Shown: positions 48,293 through 59,440, counted from the first letter of the stretch. The stretch: 64,000 nt of DNA from Deinandra increscens subsp. villosa (GCA_039602395.1 JBCNJP010000006.1:40821279-40885278), one strand, 5' to 3'. Numbers and translations are program-made. The notes: generated by a model from the sequence alone, not told the origin.

Positions 48293-48635
48293 TGTTAGAG
48301 CATATTCCTATGCTATAGAGTGTCTTGTGTATTGTATCTAGGTGAGCGTGTGTTAGTGAGTCTAAGTGTCAACATACCAAGGGCCGTACCAATTGGTTCG
48401 TCACATGGTACGCCAGTTAGTGTGTGATCACTATAAATACTTTGTGTTAGAATGAGAGTTTAACACTTCTGAGAGCTGAGTCATTTTACACTTTGTGTGT
48501 GTGTTTTCTGGAGAGAGAAACCAGAGAGCTTTTGATTGTAATATTCAAGTGATTCAATACAAAACTCTTATTTACATTCTCGTTTCACTAGATTGATTGA
48601 ATCATGCAGTAGTAATTTCATTCCGTGTCCTTACA
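48293..48635 (+). repeat. 3' LTR of element B
   Basis: 343 bp, followed by the TSD CGGTT. It lacks 17 bp of the palindromic U3 motif present in the 5' LTR. Confidence 0.93.
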
Positions 48636-48640
48636 CGGTT

Positions 48641-48853
48641 TTATCACATAAACGAAAACAATCAAAGCAAACGCAAAGGTTTCTCCTTCAAGGTTTCAAT
48701 TCCAAATGTCGGAGTGATGGTGGATGCTAGATTGAGACAAGTATAAGAAGTAAATGATTTTAAGTGAGCTATAATATGAGGTATATAAGCAAGAAAACAT
48801 AATTACAACCATTTAAGATGTAGTCTATCATAACACCGAATAATAGACTAAAG
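48641..48853. other. Junction of element C with unrelated DNA
   Basis: The first roughly 50 bp may be the decayed leader of C on the minus strand; after that nothing matches the elements. No gene is visible. Confidence 0.4.
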
Positions 48854-49270
48854 TAAGGTTCTACTTAAATGTTGGTTTCGCTTTGGCTATGACCAATATT
48901 AAAGTGTCATGAACAAATTTAATATAAAGTTCTATTTGAACATTGACTTCGCTTTGGCTATGACCAATATTCAAATGTTATGAACAAATTTAGTATAAAG
49001 TTCTACTCAAATATTGGCTTCGCTTTGACTATGACCAATATTCAAGCATTATGAACAAATTAAATATAAGGTTCTATTTGAATATTGGTTTCGTCTTGGC
49101 TATGACCAATATTCAAATATTATGAACAATTTAAGTATAAGGTTCTACTTAAATATTGACTTCGCATTGACTATGACCAATAATATTAAAGTATTATGAA
49201 CAAATAAAATAAGGTTTTAATTGAACATTGTCTTCGCTTTGACTATGACCAATATTCAAGTATTGTGAAT
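48854..49270 (+). repeat. Tandem repeat, 71 bp x about 6
   Basis: The anchor TATGACCAATATT recurs at 48891, 48962, 49033, 49104, 49175 and 49247, a period of 71 (once 72). Each unit contains AAGTTCTA...TTCGCTTTGRCTATGACC with about 10-20% divergence. Non-coding. Confidence 0.9.
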
Positions 49271-51399
49271 ATACTTTAAGAAATAGATTATAACACATAA
49301 ATACAACACATCTCATTTGGATAGAAATGCAATATTTATGTACTGCCTATAGTTCATCATGTGTACCATCAAAGTTTATGACATTTGGGTTGCTAATTAA
49401 CAACACACATTATTGCCTTTAAACATGATTAATTTTTGCATATACCGAAAAATAAAACAAAATTATCATCAAAATAATTCAACATCGGATGTAAAATGAC
49501 AAGCATCTCTAGTAATATGGGTTGCATAATAACATTGTTTCAATTCCATAGAGACAGATTTAAAATTGCCATTCAAGTTACAAAATAATCTTTATTCAAA
49601 GGCAATCCATATAATGTAACTTAGAAATTTAACCTTACTCATTTTAACCAAAAAAAATAAAACGTTACATAAAAAATAAACGGTATTCGAGAATCAGGTT
49701 CACATGTGGCTGTAATTTAGGAAATTAAAATTTACAGCAAACGTTTTAATCTGATTTAACTTATTCGATCAGTGGCCCAATAAAATTAAATGTGAACTGC
49801 TAAATAAAATGAGATATAGGTTAAATAAGAATTATGGCATCATGTGAAATAGGAGGTAATAATACAAGCACATGGTTCCAACATCTTACTGCCACATGAT
49901 AAGACACAAGCATATGATGAAAAGATTTTATTTAACTCATCAGGGTTCTAAATAAATGTTTAGAAACATGGTATTCAATAGTTACAACTTTACAATATAT
50001 AAAACTTTATATAGAAGTCATCGATTCTTTGAAGACTTATTATTGATAAAATTTTCGATTGAAGTGCTTTCAAATAATAAAATTCCATCATATCGGTGAA
50101 ACCGTTTACATACACATACATATATTCTTTGTTTGAGAACAAGAATATTATTGTATCGGTTTCGGTTGAAATCACAAAGTAGATAAAGTGATCACAAGAT
50201 TGATTTACAATGTTCAACATCATTCTGATATCACATGTTGATCAATTCAATCAACTGATACACTAATAAATATAAGATGAAGAGATACCGGTAGAGATTG
50301 AGATTATAGATGACGATGATGATGTCATAGCCATGATGTTCCTCTTCCCTTTAGATGTCTCCTATTGATGGATTTTGTGATTAGAGAGAATGGTGTATAT
50401 GGTGTTTTGTTTTCTCTAATTATTTATAAGACATCAAAGGGTAAGAGGCTTTTCATATTATTCCCATCAAATAATGACTACATTAATAGGGACTTTATAT
50501 CATATATTAATAAGGACTTTATGTCTCTTTATGTCACTTTGGTCATTAATAAGAAATGACCCTATAGGAAACATGTAAGAATATTTCCAACAGACACATC
50601 TTCATTACCTAGGTGATCCTAAATTAAAGTCCAGATAGAAACTGAATGAATATGCCTAATTGCCTAGTCGCTTCGGTCAAAGCGGATTAAACACAAACAA
50701 AATATGAAACCGCACCAGAAAGGTCTTCCTAAATGGGCCCTAAAATATGCAATAGTTCTAGATCGGGACACCTAGAACCTAGACAATGCTAAACACGAAC
50801 AGGAAAGTAAAAATAAACTAACCAAACAATGCCTAGCAACCGCCTAATGTACAAAACGAATCGGTCAACTCAATTCCACACAAATGGACACAAGATCAGC
50901 CCCAAATTAGCATCAGATAATCATATAGAAGTTCTCCTAAGCATGCATTAACCAAAACCTTAAAAAGTCAAAGATTAACAATGAGTAATTCGACAAATTG
51001 GTTAGAGTTCTCCAATCCAAATCAAATTTCCCACATCAGATGATACTAACAGAAGCTAATCAAGCATACATGATCATTCCAAGCATCCAAAACAATATCA
51101 AAAGGAATTATCATCAAATCATATTGACAAGTCAAATTAAAAGTCAAACTAAGCCTAAATTCATCCTAATCCAAGTGATAGTATGAAATCAACCAATAAC
51201 CATGATCCAAACAGATAAAAAATCAATCTTTGACATGATCATAAACTAGGTTTACAAAGAAAAGGAAGGAGAAACAAGCCTCGAATAGAAAATAGAAACC
51301 GAAGAGATGTAGATCAGTCTATGTGGTATTAAGAATGGAGAAAATGCGGCTTAAAATGAATTTATAGGATAAAAAATGAGTCTAATCGTGTCACACCCC
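49271..51399. other. Gene-poor intergenic DNA
   Basis: About 2.1 kb, AT-rich, without a credible gene. On the minus strand the stretch ending at 50592 begins TGTTGGAAATATTCTTAC and contains a TATA-like TTATAAATAAT (about 50420), so an old LTR in minus orientation is possible; its other end was not found. The right edge reads TGTCACACCCC before the gap, an LTR-like terminus. Confidence 0.5.
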
Positions 51400-51899
51400 N
51401 NNNNNNNNNNNNNNNNNNNNNNNNNNNNNNNNNNNNNNNNNNNNNNNNNNNNNNNNNNNNNNNNNNNNNNNNNNNNNNNNNNNNNNNNNNNNNNNNNNNN
51501 NNNNNNNNNNNNNNNNNNNNNNNNNNNNNNNNNNNNNNNNNNNNNNNNNNNNNNNNNNNNNNNNNNNNNNNNNNNNNNNNNNNNNNNNNNNNNNNNNNNN
51601 NNNNNNNNNNNNNNNNNNNNNNNNNNNNNNNNNNNNNNNNNNNNNNNNNNNNNNNNNNNNNNNNNNNNNNNNNNNNNNNNNNNNNNNNNNNNNNNNNNNN
51701 NNNNNNNNNNNNNNNNNNNNNNNNNNNNNNNNNNNNNNNNNNNNNNNNNNNNNNNNNNNNNNNNNNNNNNNNNNNNNNNNNNNNNNNNNNNNNNNNNNNN
51801 NNNNNNNNNNNNNNNNNNNNNNNNNNNNNNNNNNNNNNNNNNNNNNNNNNNNNNNNNNNNNNNNNNNNNNNNNNNNNNNNNNNNNNNNNNNNNNNNNNN
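51400..51899. other. Assembly gap (500 N)
   Basis: Exactly 500 N, a likely placeholder. The flanks TGTCACACCCC (51389-51399) and GGGGTGTTACA (51910-51920) are near-inverted LTR-type ends. Confidence 0.98.
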
Positions 51900-51920
51900 C
51901 TGTGAAATTGGGGTGTTACA

Positions 51921-53362
51921 ATTCTTCCCCAAGAATACCGAATGACCAGAATAACAAATGTACCCCTTGACTATAACCATGGAGTCATGACTGGAGCGAC
52001 CGAGTCAGAGTAGGGTCGTCAACCCGAATAGATCTATTCACAAGCTATCGTTTCGAATGAACTAATTGAATCCAATTAATAGTGGGACTTAGGCATATAA
52101 CATGAATCAACATGAATACACAGATTGGGGAAATGAAAAAACATGCAATCATTACGTCGTACAGTTATCATAATATCAGACAGTTTGAAATTGAAAAGCA
52201 TTCATTGAATTCTCCCCCAAGTTAGAAAACAGAAATGGAAAAGGGGCTGTGAAGACTCACATGTTTGTAGGTGGATGACAGGTATGTTAGGTTGAACTTA
52301 GCCTAGCAAACGTCTACAAAGTAATGTTATGACGTATTAGGGTTTGGCTATCTTGAGTTAGTGAATACGTCACTCAATGTTCAAGGTTAAGTCTCGACTG
52401 GTTATTACCCAATAATGGTGATGGAAATCCTAGGACTTATTTATTGTCAAATAAATAGTATTGAAGTTGATGGAGTTTTTTATTTATTTGAATAAATAAA
52501 TAATGATTACGTTTAAAAAATAAATATTGAATAATATGGATTATTTTTCATTAAACGTTAAGAAAAATCGTAAATATTTAATTCACTAAATATTTGTAAG
52601 GTTTTGGACTTTTCGATTAATAAATATAATCTTCCTTAGTATGAAGAAATGTTTCCAAAAATATACGAAGTTATATTTTGGTAAAATTAAGTGTGGGTTC
52701 GTCCGGTAGTTAACCGGTTTCGCCGGTTTGACTGTTATGACGATGTTATGACGTTTTAGGCTTTCCTAACACTTAGGATTTGTTAGTAGACTTGTTTTAA
52801 TGTGTTTTAGGGTTTTGAGTTGCCAAATTAATTAATGGAAGTTTAACTTGTAAAATCCGACGTTTTCGAGTAACCGAAAGTTACAGTTTTTGTCCGGTTT
52901 GTTTATAAAACATGTTTTTCTCCATTTGAACCTTATAAAATATTTTTATATCTCAAACTAACATGTTTCATGTTTTGGACTAGACCCAATTCCAAATTGA
53001 AAATAAGTTGCAATTTTTATCGAAACGTCGTAGTTAAGATATTTAACCGTTTTGTTTCCAAGTGTTTGACTTCTCGAATTATTTAGTATGTTTAGAAAAA
53101 TACCTTTGGCATCCCTAATAATACATTACAAGTCCTAAGTGGTCACAACTTGTCAAAAGTCTTAAACTTAATTTTTTTCATTAAAAAAAAAATAAATGGT
53201 ATTTATGTTATGAAAATTCTATGCTTTTATTTTCTTGAAGTTTTATGTTTAAATCTTTGGTAAACACTTTTATGACTCAAAATCACCCTTTAGTAAACTT
53301 TGGTTTTGGTTTGGAGTCAAATTACAAGTGTTTGGAGATTTGGAAAAATATATATTTTTCTG
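51921..53362. other. Repeat remnant and AT-rich DNA without genes
   Basis: 51931 to about 52270 matches 55395-55700 (shared blocks such as CTTGACTATA, GGAGCGACC, AATAGATCTATTCAC and AACATGAATCAACATGAATAC). It looks like part of a retrotransposon LTR or internal region. 52270-53362 is AT-rich with no recognised feature. Confidence 0.55.
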
Positions 53363-53478
53363 CATGACAGCAGTTTTATGACACGCAGAATATGTGTGTC
53401 ATCTCTGTTCAGTGTTCTTGTTCATATAGTTCACACATGACAGCAGTTTTATGACACGCAGAATGTGTGTCATCTTGG
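53363..53478 (+). repeat. Direct repeat, about 40 bp x 2
   Basis: CATGACAGCAGTTTTATGAC and the following bases (ACACGCAGAA...GTGTGTCATC) occur at 53363 and 53436, spaced 73 bp. Confidence 0.85.
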
Positions 53479-53990
53479 GCTGGAGGGTTTCCAGCGGTCC
53501 ACGACATGTCTTGGGCTACGCAGCACTTTCTCGTTTGGACCGGACCTGCTGTGGGCTGTGGCTTGAACTGGGACCCAAGAAGAGAAGGAACTGGGCCGCC
53601 GGCTGGGCTACTCTTATTGCTTATTATTATTAAGTTTTTTTTCTTTTTCTTTAATCTCCCGTATCTTTCTCGTACGAGCTCCGAATCAACTTTCGTTTTT
53701 TTTCATTTTTCTTCTAAATTCACCGCAGACACACCAATCACCTAAAATTCACAGTTAAATACCACAAATGCCACATTTTATAATCATCAAAAACCTAATT
53801 TTTCACAATTAAAGCAGTTAAGCATAAAATATGATATTTTCATATTTAAAATGCATTTAAATGAGGGAATTTCTTTATTTAATTTATATATAAGATACTA
53901 CGCATCAGTGCTCTCTAATCTCCAATCTCTACTCTCTCTAATCTCTAAATGGCTTTTTCAAGTGCTAGCGCTTCGGTTAATTGGGACAAA
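53479..53990 (+). pseudogene. hAT-like 5' end, copy 1 (promoter and first codons)
   Basis: Homologous to 55825-56410: a GGTTTCCAGCGGTCC block, CGTACGAGCTCCGAATCAAC, a TATA-like TTTATATATAAGA (about 53884), CT-rich leader repeats and ATG 53949 (MAFSSASASVNW). After about 53985 it departs from copy 2, so the zinc finger is absent. By itself it would not be recognisable; the call depends on copy 2. Confidence 0.5.
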
Positions 53991-54253
53991 ATGAAGGACT
54001 ATCTCAACAAAACCAGGGGATATGATAAGAAAATTTCAAAATTTCCAGAAAATTTTCAAAATTTTAAGCTATTTCAGTTCAATTTACCCCCATCCCCACA
54101 CTAAATTCATAAATTGTCCCTAATGTATGCTAAAATAGACAAAATAAAGGGGAAATGGAACTGAAATACTCCCCTATCACTGTCAAGTGCCAGTGTTTGG
54201 ATGCTGAAAAATGAAACAGCTCTTGATTGAACAGGTGTCAGAGCTGAATCCAC
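53991..54253. other. Unassigned DNA
   Basis: About 260 bp between the hAT-like start and the CACTA-like terminus. No feature seen. Confidence 0.4.
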
Positions 54254-54845
54254 CACTACGTCAAAAATTGGCTTTTATTATGCCAAAAAACGTGATCGTA
54301 GGTCTTTCGTCACATTTCTTTTTCCAGCTGAAACGAGACCAAAGGTCCCGTCCTCTTATGTATCATATGGCCATGTTAAAAATATTAGTGGTTGAAGCCA
54401 CCTAGAAGCGTGGCTAAAGAGTACCAATATTTATTGTTCTAGTCAAGCATTTCTTCCTAATAACTGTGGCTAAAGGGTCCTAACGGCCACATGTGTTTTT
54501 TAGTATGTCTGTAGGTATTATATAGTCACATATATTAGTGTTTTAGCCATATCTATTAGAAAAAAAATGTGGCTAAAGGGTTGTTGCAATCAGACATTTT
54601 GTCTCAAATAAGTGTGGCTAAAAGATGGCAACGGCCATGTTTAGATAACAAAAGTGTGGCTATTGTTCTTATATAGTCACATATATTTATGTTTTAGCAA
54701 CGTGTATTAGAAAAAGAATATGGCTAAAGGGTTGTTGCAATCAGGCATTTTGTCCCAATAAGTGTGGGTAAGGAGTGGCAACGACCACGTTAAAGTATCA
54801 AAAGTGTGGTCGTCGGTATTATACAGTTACATATATTTGTGTTTT
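54254..54845 (+). mobile_element. Possible CACTA element terminus with subterminal repeats
   Basis: Starts CACTACGTCAAAAATTGGC, similar to the CACTACAAGAAAA ends of plant CACTA (En/Spm) transposons. Multiple TGTGGCTAAAGGG motifs follow (about 54403, 54466, 54569, 54614 and 54720), and a roughly 151-bp unit is repeated (54571 and 54722). Such dense subterminal repeats are typical of transposase-binding ends. The other end is missing; an LTR-like TGTGACACCC begins at 54846. No transposase is seen. Confidence 0.5.
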
Positions 54846-55800
54846 TGTGACACCCTGTAAAATCTGTTTCGGGTGTGAAACGGATGTATCATAGTCAAGG
54901 TTACAGGGAATGACCCATAAATGGTTTAACAAAAAGAGTTTTTTTAATTTGAAAGGAGCTTCATTTCGAATTGCAGCGGAAATCATTAGTAGGTTTTGTT
55001 TCAAAGCGTTTACAAAACAATTGTTTAAAGATTTTTAATACAACACCAAAATAGACGTTATGCAAAGAAAATCTTCAAAACTGTCCCAATTGGGACATGA
55101 CTCCAAAAGATGATAGATGTAGGTCCTAAGTGATATGTCATCCACACAATGATGCAGCAGTCAAATACCTGAGAATTCATACACTAAAAGGGGTCAACAT
55201 AAACTTTATGAGTTCACAGGTTTAAATGACTCGATTGATAACAGTTTGAGAAACGATGATTAAAAATCAATTTGGAAAACAGACTTGATAAGTGATATCA
55301 TTGTTTGACACTTGTTAAGATACTGTAATATTATTACCATGAACCTTCAACTCCAAAACTAACTGTTTACCTACTCATGGTATTCTATCTAGAGATACCG
55401 CATGGCAAATATAACTGTATGTACCCTCTTGACTATAGAACGGGAGTCAGGATTGGAGCGACCAATCAGGACAGGGGCGTCAACCCAATAGATCTATTCA
55501 CGAGTCATCGTTCTTTTGATATTAATCGGATTCAATTAATAGTGGGGTTTTCATCATAACATGAATCAACATGAATACGACAGGGTGGACGAAAAGCTCA
55601 TGTAATCAATATATGTAACATGTATCTATTTTTCAGGCATGATAAAAGTTTGTACAAATTCTCCCCAAAATCATTTAAAATAATGTAAAAGAGGGGCCGT
55701 GAGACTCATCTGAGCTCTTCAAATCTAGATAATACAGATAATGATGATCAGATAAACCTAGCCGTCCTAAATCAAATATAAGATAACTTAAGGTCTATGA
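54846..55800. mobile_element. LTR-like remnant
   Basis: Starts TGTGACACCCTG. Its part from 55395 to 55700 matches 51931-52270. The style (CAGCGGAAATCATT, AGGGGCGTCAACCC, CATGAATCAACATGAATACG) resembles gypsy LTR or UTR DNA, but no right end, TSD or coding region was found. Confidence 0.45.
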
Positions 55801-55824
55801 ATTCTCCCCTATTATGGGTCTTGC

Positions 55825-56683
55825 AGACTGCGAGTTTGGGCTAGATGGTTTCCAGCGGTCCGCAACATGTCTTGGGTTGCGCTACACTTTCTCGTTTAGT
55901 CCTGATCTGCTATGGGCTAGGCTTGAATTGGGCCGCAAGAAGATAATGAAATGGGCCGCAAGAAGAGAAGGAACTGGGTCGTCTGCTGGCTGCTCTTGTT
56001 GCTTATTATTATTAATTTTTTTCTCTTTCTTTATTCTCTTGTATCTTTATCGTACGAGCTCCGAATCAACTTCCGTTTTTTTTCATTTTTCTTCTAAATT
56101 CACCACAGACACACCAATCACCTAAATTTCACAATTAATCACCATAAATGCCACATTTTTATAATTCTCAATTAAAGCTCATTAAAATGTGGAGATTATT
56201 TTATCAAATAATCATCAAAAACCTAATTTTTCACAATTATAGCAATTAAACATAAAATTCTATATATTCATATTTAAAATTCATTTAAATGAGGGAATTT
56301 ATTTATTTAATTTATATATAATATGCTATGCATCAGTGCTCTCTAATCTCCAATCTCTACTCTCTCTAATCTATAAATGGCTTCTTCAAGTGCTAGCGAT
56401 TCGGTTAATTGTGATGAACTTCCGGAGAACTAAGTTCGTGAAGTCGTTCCAACGAATCAAAATAGGGAAATTTGAAAACATTTTGCTATGTGTGTGATGA
56501 TGAGGGGTCCAAACATGGCTCAATGCAAGTTGTGTGGCAAGTTATTGGCAAAGGATGCAAGCTCAACTTTGAGGCTACACATCATGCATCCTCATTGTCA
56601 CGTACTCAAGGCACAACTAGCTCAAGGCCAAGCGCCAATGACATATGAATTGAAGCAGGAATGTTCACTTATTAAAAGGTCCT
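55825..56683 (+). pseudogene. hAT-like transposase 5' end with BED zinc finger, copy 2
   Basis: A promoter-like region (TATA-like TTTATATATAATATG near 56320) and CT-rich leader precede ATG 56377 (MASSSASDSVNCDELPEN, then a stop). The same frame has a second stop before KHFAMCVMM and then reads GPNMAQCKLCGKLLAKDASS...LRLHIMHPHCH, a BED-type zinc finger (C-x2-C and paired His) typical of the N-terminus of plant hAT transposases. The LTR of element G cuts it at 56684; any catalytic part would lie beyond G, outside the window. Two early stops mean it is a pseudogene. A domesticated BED gene is a less likely alternative. Confidence 0.65.
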
Positions 56684-57044
56684 TGAAAAGTCATAAGCGT
56701 CGGATCGTCTACTCGATCTAGCTAATTCAGATACGAAACGAGTAATTATAGCGATTGTTTTATTGATCTAAAGAAGAACAATTACAATCAGAATCACAGA
56801 GAACAGACACAGAGGATACACTACAGAAACACACACTTATGGATATCTCCCACCCTCAGAACTAACTAACACAAAGATCAAACATGTATTTATACTGACC
56901 CGCCGAACCTCAGCCGAACCCGAGGTTCGCCCTGATCCAAACTCCAGGTTCGGATCAGGTTCGGCCAGTCACACTTTGGCTTGAACTTGTTCTTGACTTG
57001 ATGCAACTCGATACTTCACACGACGCACAGATCATGTATCAACA
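56684..57044 (-). repeat. 3' LTR of element G
   Basis: 361 bp. On the minus strand it starts TGTTGATACATGATC; the end resembles the N1/E LTR (GTAGACGATCCGACGCTTATG...TTTTCA). It belongs to the N1/E LTR family. Confidence 0.85.
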
Positions 57045-57293
57045 AACTCCCCCTCGTCGTGTGCAGTATCTCTTCAACATCATCACAAAAGTATCTTCAA
57101 TCAAACTCCCCCTCAAGTGTAGATACCATTTGTCCAATAAAATAAATCTTTAAACAAACTCTTCCTCAACTTGATCATAGCTTGATCTTGAATACTTGAA
57201 AATGTCTGGTGTATCTATGGTCTTTATCAACAGCTTCTGAAGACTTGAAGTTGTGACTTCTTTCACTTTAGCAACCTGCTCAAAAATTAAATA

Positions 57294-57329
57294 ATCTTGG
57301 CGCAAAACGTCTCTTCGAGACACCAAGAT
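57294..57329 (-). other. Distal conserved hairpin (G)
   Basis: Arms ATCTTGG/CCAAGAT around GTCTC-GAA-GAGAC, read on the minus strand. Confidence 0.62.
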
Positions 57330-57876
57330 ATGATTTTAAAATTTTGATTTTGTATCATGTGTTGATTAGATCGAAAATAAAGCAGAAACAAAATTTGTTT
57401 GGATTTTATAAAGTTTATATCAAAACAAACCTAAAATCTTTTTGATTTTTCAAACTTATGCTAAAACACACGAAAAATCTTTTTATACTTTTCTTGAGAT
57501 GAAATGTAAATATAATACAGAATCAGACACTAATTTTGGTATGATAAAGATCACTATATGGGATCATATTGGTCATGACGCACTGAACTACACTTCAATT
57601 TCAACTAATGGAAGCACATAAGTCATGATGATTGCCAGTATAAATTGTCCATCTAAAACTCAGACAGAATCATACTCATAACATCTAGATATGTTAAGAT
57701 ATTGATTCGATTTTGCTTTGACCAGTGTATCCCACACTATCAGACATAATAAGACATTTTCTTTTTCTTTGTCTTTTGCTTTTTTCTTTTTTGTGTGATT
57801 ACACTTGTGAATTTTCACAAAGTATAATATTTTCATGATATCGTCAACTGTGTTCCATGCAAAAAGAAATAAGAAC

Positions 57877-58107
57877 GTTAAATCGTATACCTTAAGGTCG
57901 ATCTTTTGATACGCAGATAAGGCCTCTAATTTAACAAAATAAGAAAAATAAAGCAAGTTGAAATTGTATAACCCAACAACAATCAGGTCGGTACTCCCGT
58001 ACACGCAGAGAAAGTCCGATGAGATATACGAAACACCAAAGAAAATAACGCAGAACGTCAAACGAACAACGATCTTTCGATACGCAGAGAAATCCTGGTC
58101 GTTTGAC
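57877..58107 (-). other. Structured 3' RNA module (G): three stem-loops
   Basis: On the minus strand: stem-loop 1 (58057-58107) keeps the arms GTCAAACGA/TCGTTTGAC but lost about 9 nt of its 3' side. Stem-loop 2 (57967-58029) has GTAC-GGGA-GTAC and arms with one mismatch. Stem-loop 3 (57877-57935) keeps partial arms and an AAAA loop. Confidence 0.72.
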
Positions 58108-58393
58108 AAAATAAAGAAATTCAACCAAGTTTAAATCTTTGAAAAATGAACACATGTATACACAATGACTTCACATTTTATTTTCACACTTACTTTTTCT
58201 TTTTGTCATGAAATACGCATTAAGATGTTATCCACATGATCAAGCATTAGTATTAGTGTATATCACATCTGAATACTTTCTGATTTGCCGAGCCTACCAA
58301 GCATATCAAACAATGATCTTATGGCTCTTTCATCTACTCTATCCATGAGTCGGATACGTAAGCCAATGTACCATCATTTCCCAATGATCAATT

Positions 58394-58755
58394 TGTTAGA
58401 GCATATACCTATGCTATGATGTGTCGCATGTATTGTATCTATGTGAGCGTGTCTTAGTATGAGTTTTAGTGACGATATCATTGGCGCCAGACCAAATGGT
58501 CCGCCGGACCAAATGGTACGCCCGTACCATTTGGTACGCAGCCTGTTTAGTCACTAACTATAAATAAGTTCGTGTTAGAATGAATGTTAAAACACTCTGA
58601 GTCATTCTACACTTTGTGTGTGTGTTTTCTAGAGAGAGAAACCAGAGAGAACTTCTTTGTATCATCAAGTGATCAATAACAATTCTCTTATTTACATCTC
58701 GTGCTCATTACATTGATCAAAGCATGCAGTAGTAAGATCGTATCTCGGTTTTACA
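58394..58755 (+). repeat. 5' LTR of element F
   Basis: TGTTAGAGCATA...CTCGGTTTTACA, 362 bp. U3 has tandem palindromic motifs (GGACCAAATGGTCC-like and GTACCATTTGGTAC, about 58490-58545); TATA-like CTATAAATAAG at about 58559. Confidence 0.92.
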
Positions 58756-58757
58756 AG

Positions 58758-58769
58758 TGGTATCAGAGC
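58758..58769 (+). promoter_or_regulatory. Primer binding site of F
   Basis: TGGTATCAGAGC, initiator tRNA-Met type. Confidence 0.92.
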
Positions 58770-59440
58770 ATTTGGTTGCTCTACTGTTGTGTTTTTTGAT
58801 CTATTTTTCGGATTTTTAGAGAGAGAAAGTTTGGGTTTTCTTCATTTTTCATCAAATTCTTCCAACGAGTGTTTCCGAGGTGAAAAATGATTTCTGAGTG
58901 TTCCTGGAGTGATTTCGCACCTTACTGAATCAAATTTTAGCTCCAGAAGTCAAAATTCGCAAAGATCAGTCGAAATCAGCTTCGAAAGCTTCTGGTCCGC
59001 TCGAAGAAATTCTGGTCCGCTGGTGGTCCGCTACTGGTCCGCTGATTGGTCCGCTAGGCAACCTTCAAGTTGGTCCGTGGCAGTTATTTTTTTTGGTCCG
59101 CCGTACCAATCTGGTCCGCTGAGATAATTTGGTCCACTGATTAAGTTGGTCCGGAACTGGTCTGCTGAGTACAAATTTGGTCCGCTGGTTAATTTGGTCC
59201 GGATTTGGTCCGCTGAGAAGGTTTGGTACGCTAGCATAAAAGTGATCTTCACTAAAACTAACGTAACTTGAGAACCGTAAAGAGTTACGGGAGCTAATAC
59301 CAGTCAAAACGTTCGTCTCGACGAGATCTATACTTGTACCCGCCTAACGGTCAGTACCGTTCAGTTTTGACCCCCAGAATCCGCTTGGAAGACCTCCGTT
59401 TTTGAGTTCGAAGTTTTTAAAGTATTATTTTCGGTGAAAA
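58770..59440 (+). other. Leader of element F
   Basis: About twelve GGTCCGCTG-like motifs between 58990 and 59225 echo the U3 palindromes. The block shared with B and C follows (about 59248-59405), with the stem CGTAACT/AGTTACG at 59262-59289. Confidence 0.75.

Larger units (their letters stand above)
36228..48635 (+). mobile_element. Element B: gag-only retrotransposon, interrupted by E
   Basis: LTRs TGTTAGAGCAT...CCGTGTCCTTACA at 36228-36587 (360 bp) and 48293-48635 (343 bp), with a perfect TSD CGGTT (36223-36227 and 48636-48640). Inside are a primer site, a leader, gag in two pieces (37331-38448 and 44573-46616) and the non-coding 3' region. There is no pol. I count about 18 LTR substitutions (about 5%) plus one 17-bp length difference. 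It inserted into the leader of the minus-strand element C. Confidence 0.93.
11194..48690 (-). mobile_element. Element C: minus-strand gag-only element, split by A and B
   Basis: Visible parts on the minus strand are the 3' LTR (11194-11582), the 3' region with structured RNA (11583-12557), a degraded gag (33345-35600), a leader (35601-36227) and a short tail after element B (48636 to about 48690). Element A (TSD AGATT) and element B (TSD CGGTT) account for the gaps exactly. I find no 5' LTR or primer site on the right; the sequence becomes unrelated near 48690, so the 5' end is lost. C sits in element D on its left. It is the oldest gag-only copy here: its gag has many stops and a damaged zinc knuckle. 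Confidence 0.75.
56684..58393 (-). mobile_element. Element G: minus gag-only element, 3' end
   Basis: Minus-strand 3' LTR at 56684-57044, then a purine tract (CGACGAGGGGGAGTT on the minus strand, 57042-57056), distal hairpin, conserved blocks and the triple stem-loop up to 58107. Element F cuts it at 58394. The last bases before F match the 3' region of N1 and E (the GGGAAATGATGGTACATTGG block), confirming continuity. The gag would lie beyond F, outside the window. Confidence 0.88.

Noticed and set aside
48854..49270. CRISPR-like array
   Set aside because: The whole 71-bp unit repeats without unique spacers, in a eukaryotic genome; it is a tandem repeat.
49990..50223. A small minus-strand gene in the intergenic part
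   Set aside because: Short, AT-rich, no recognised motif and no second copy for support.
51351..51980. Open frames across the second gap
   Set aside because: N placeholders only.
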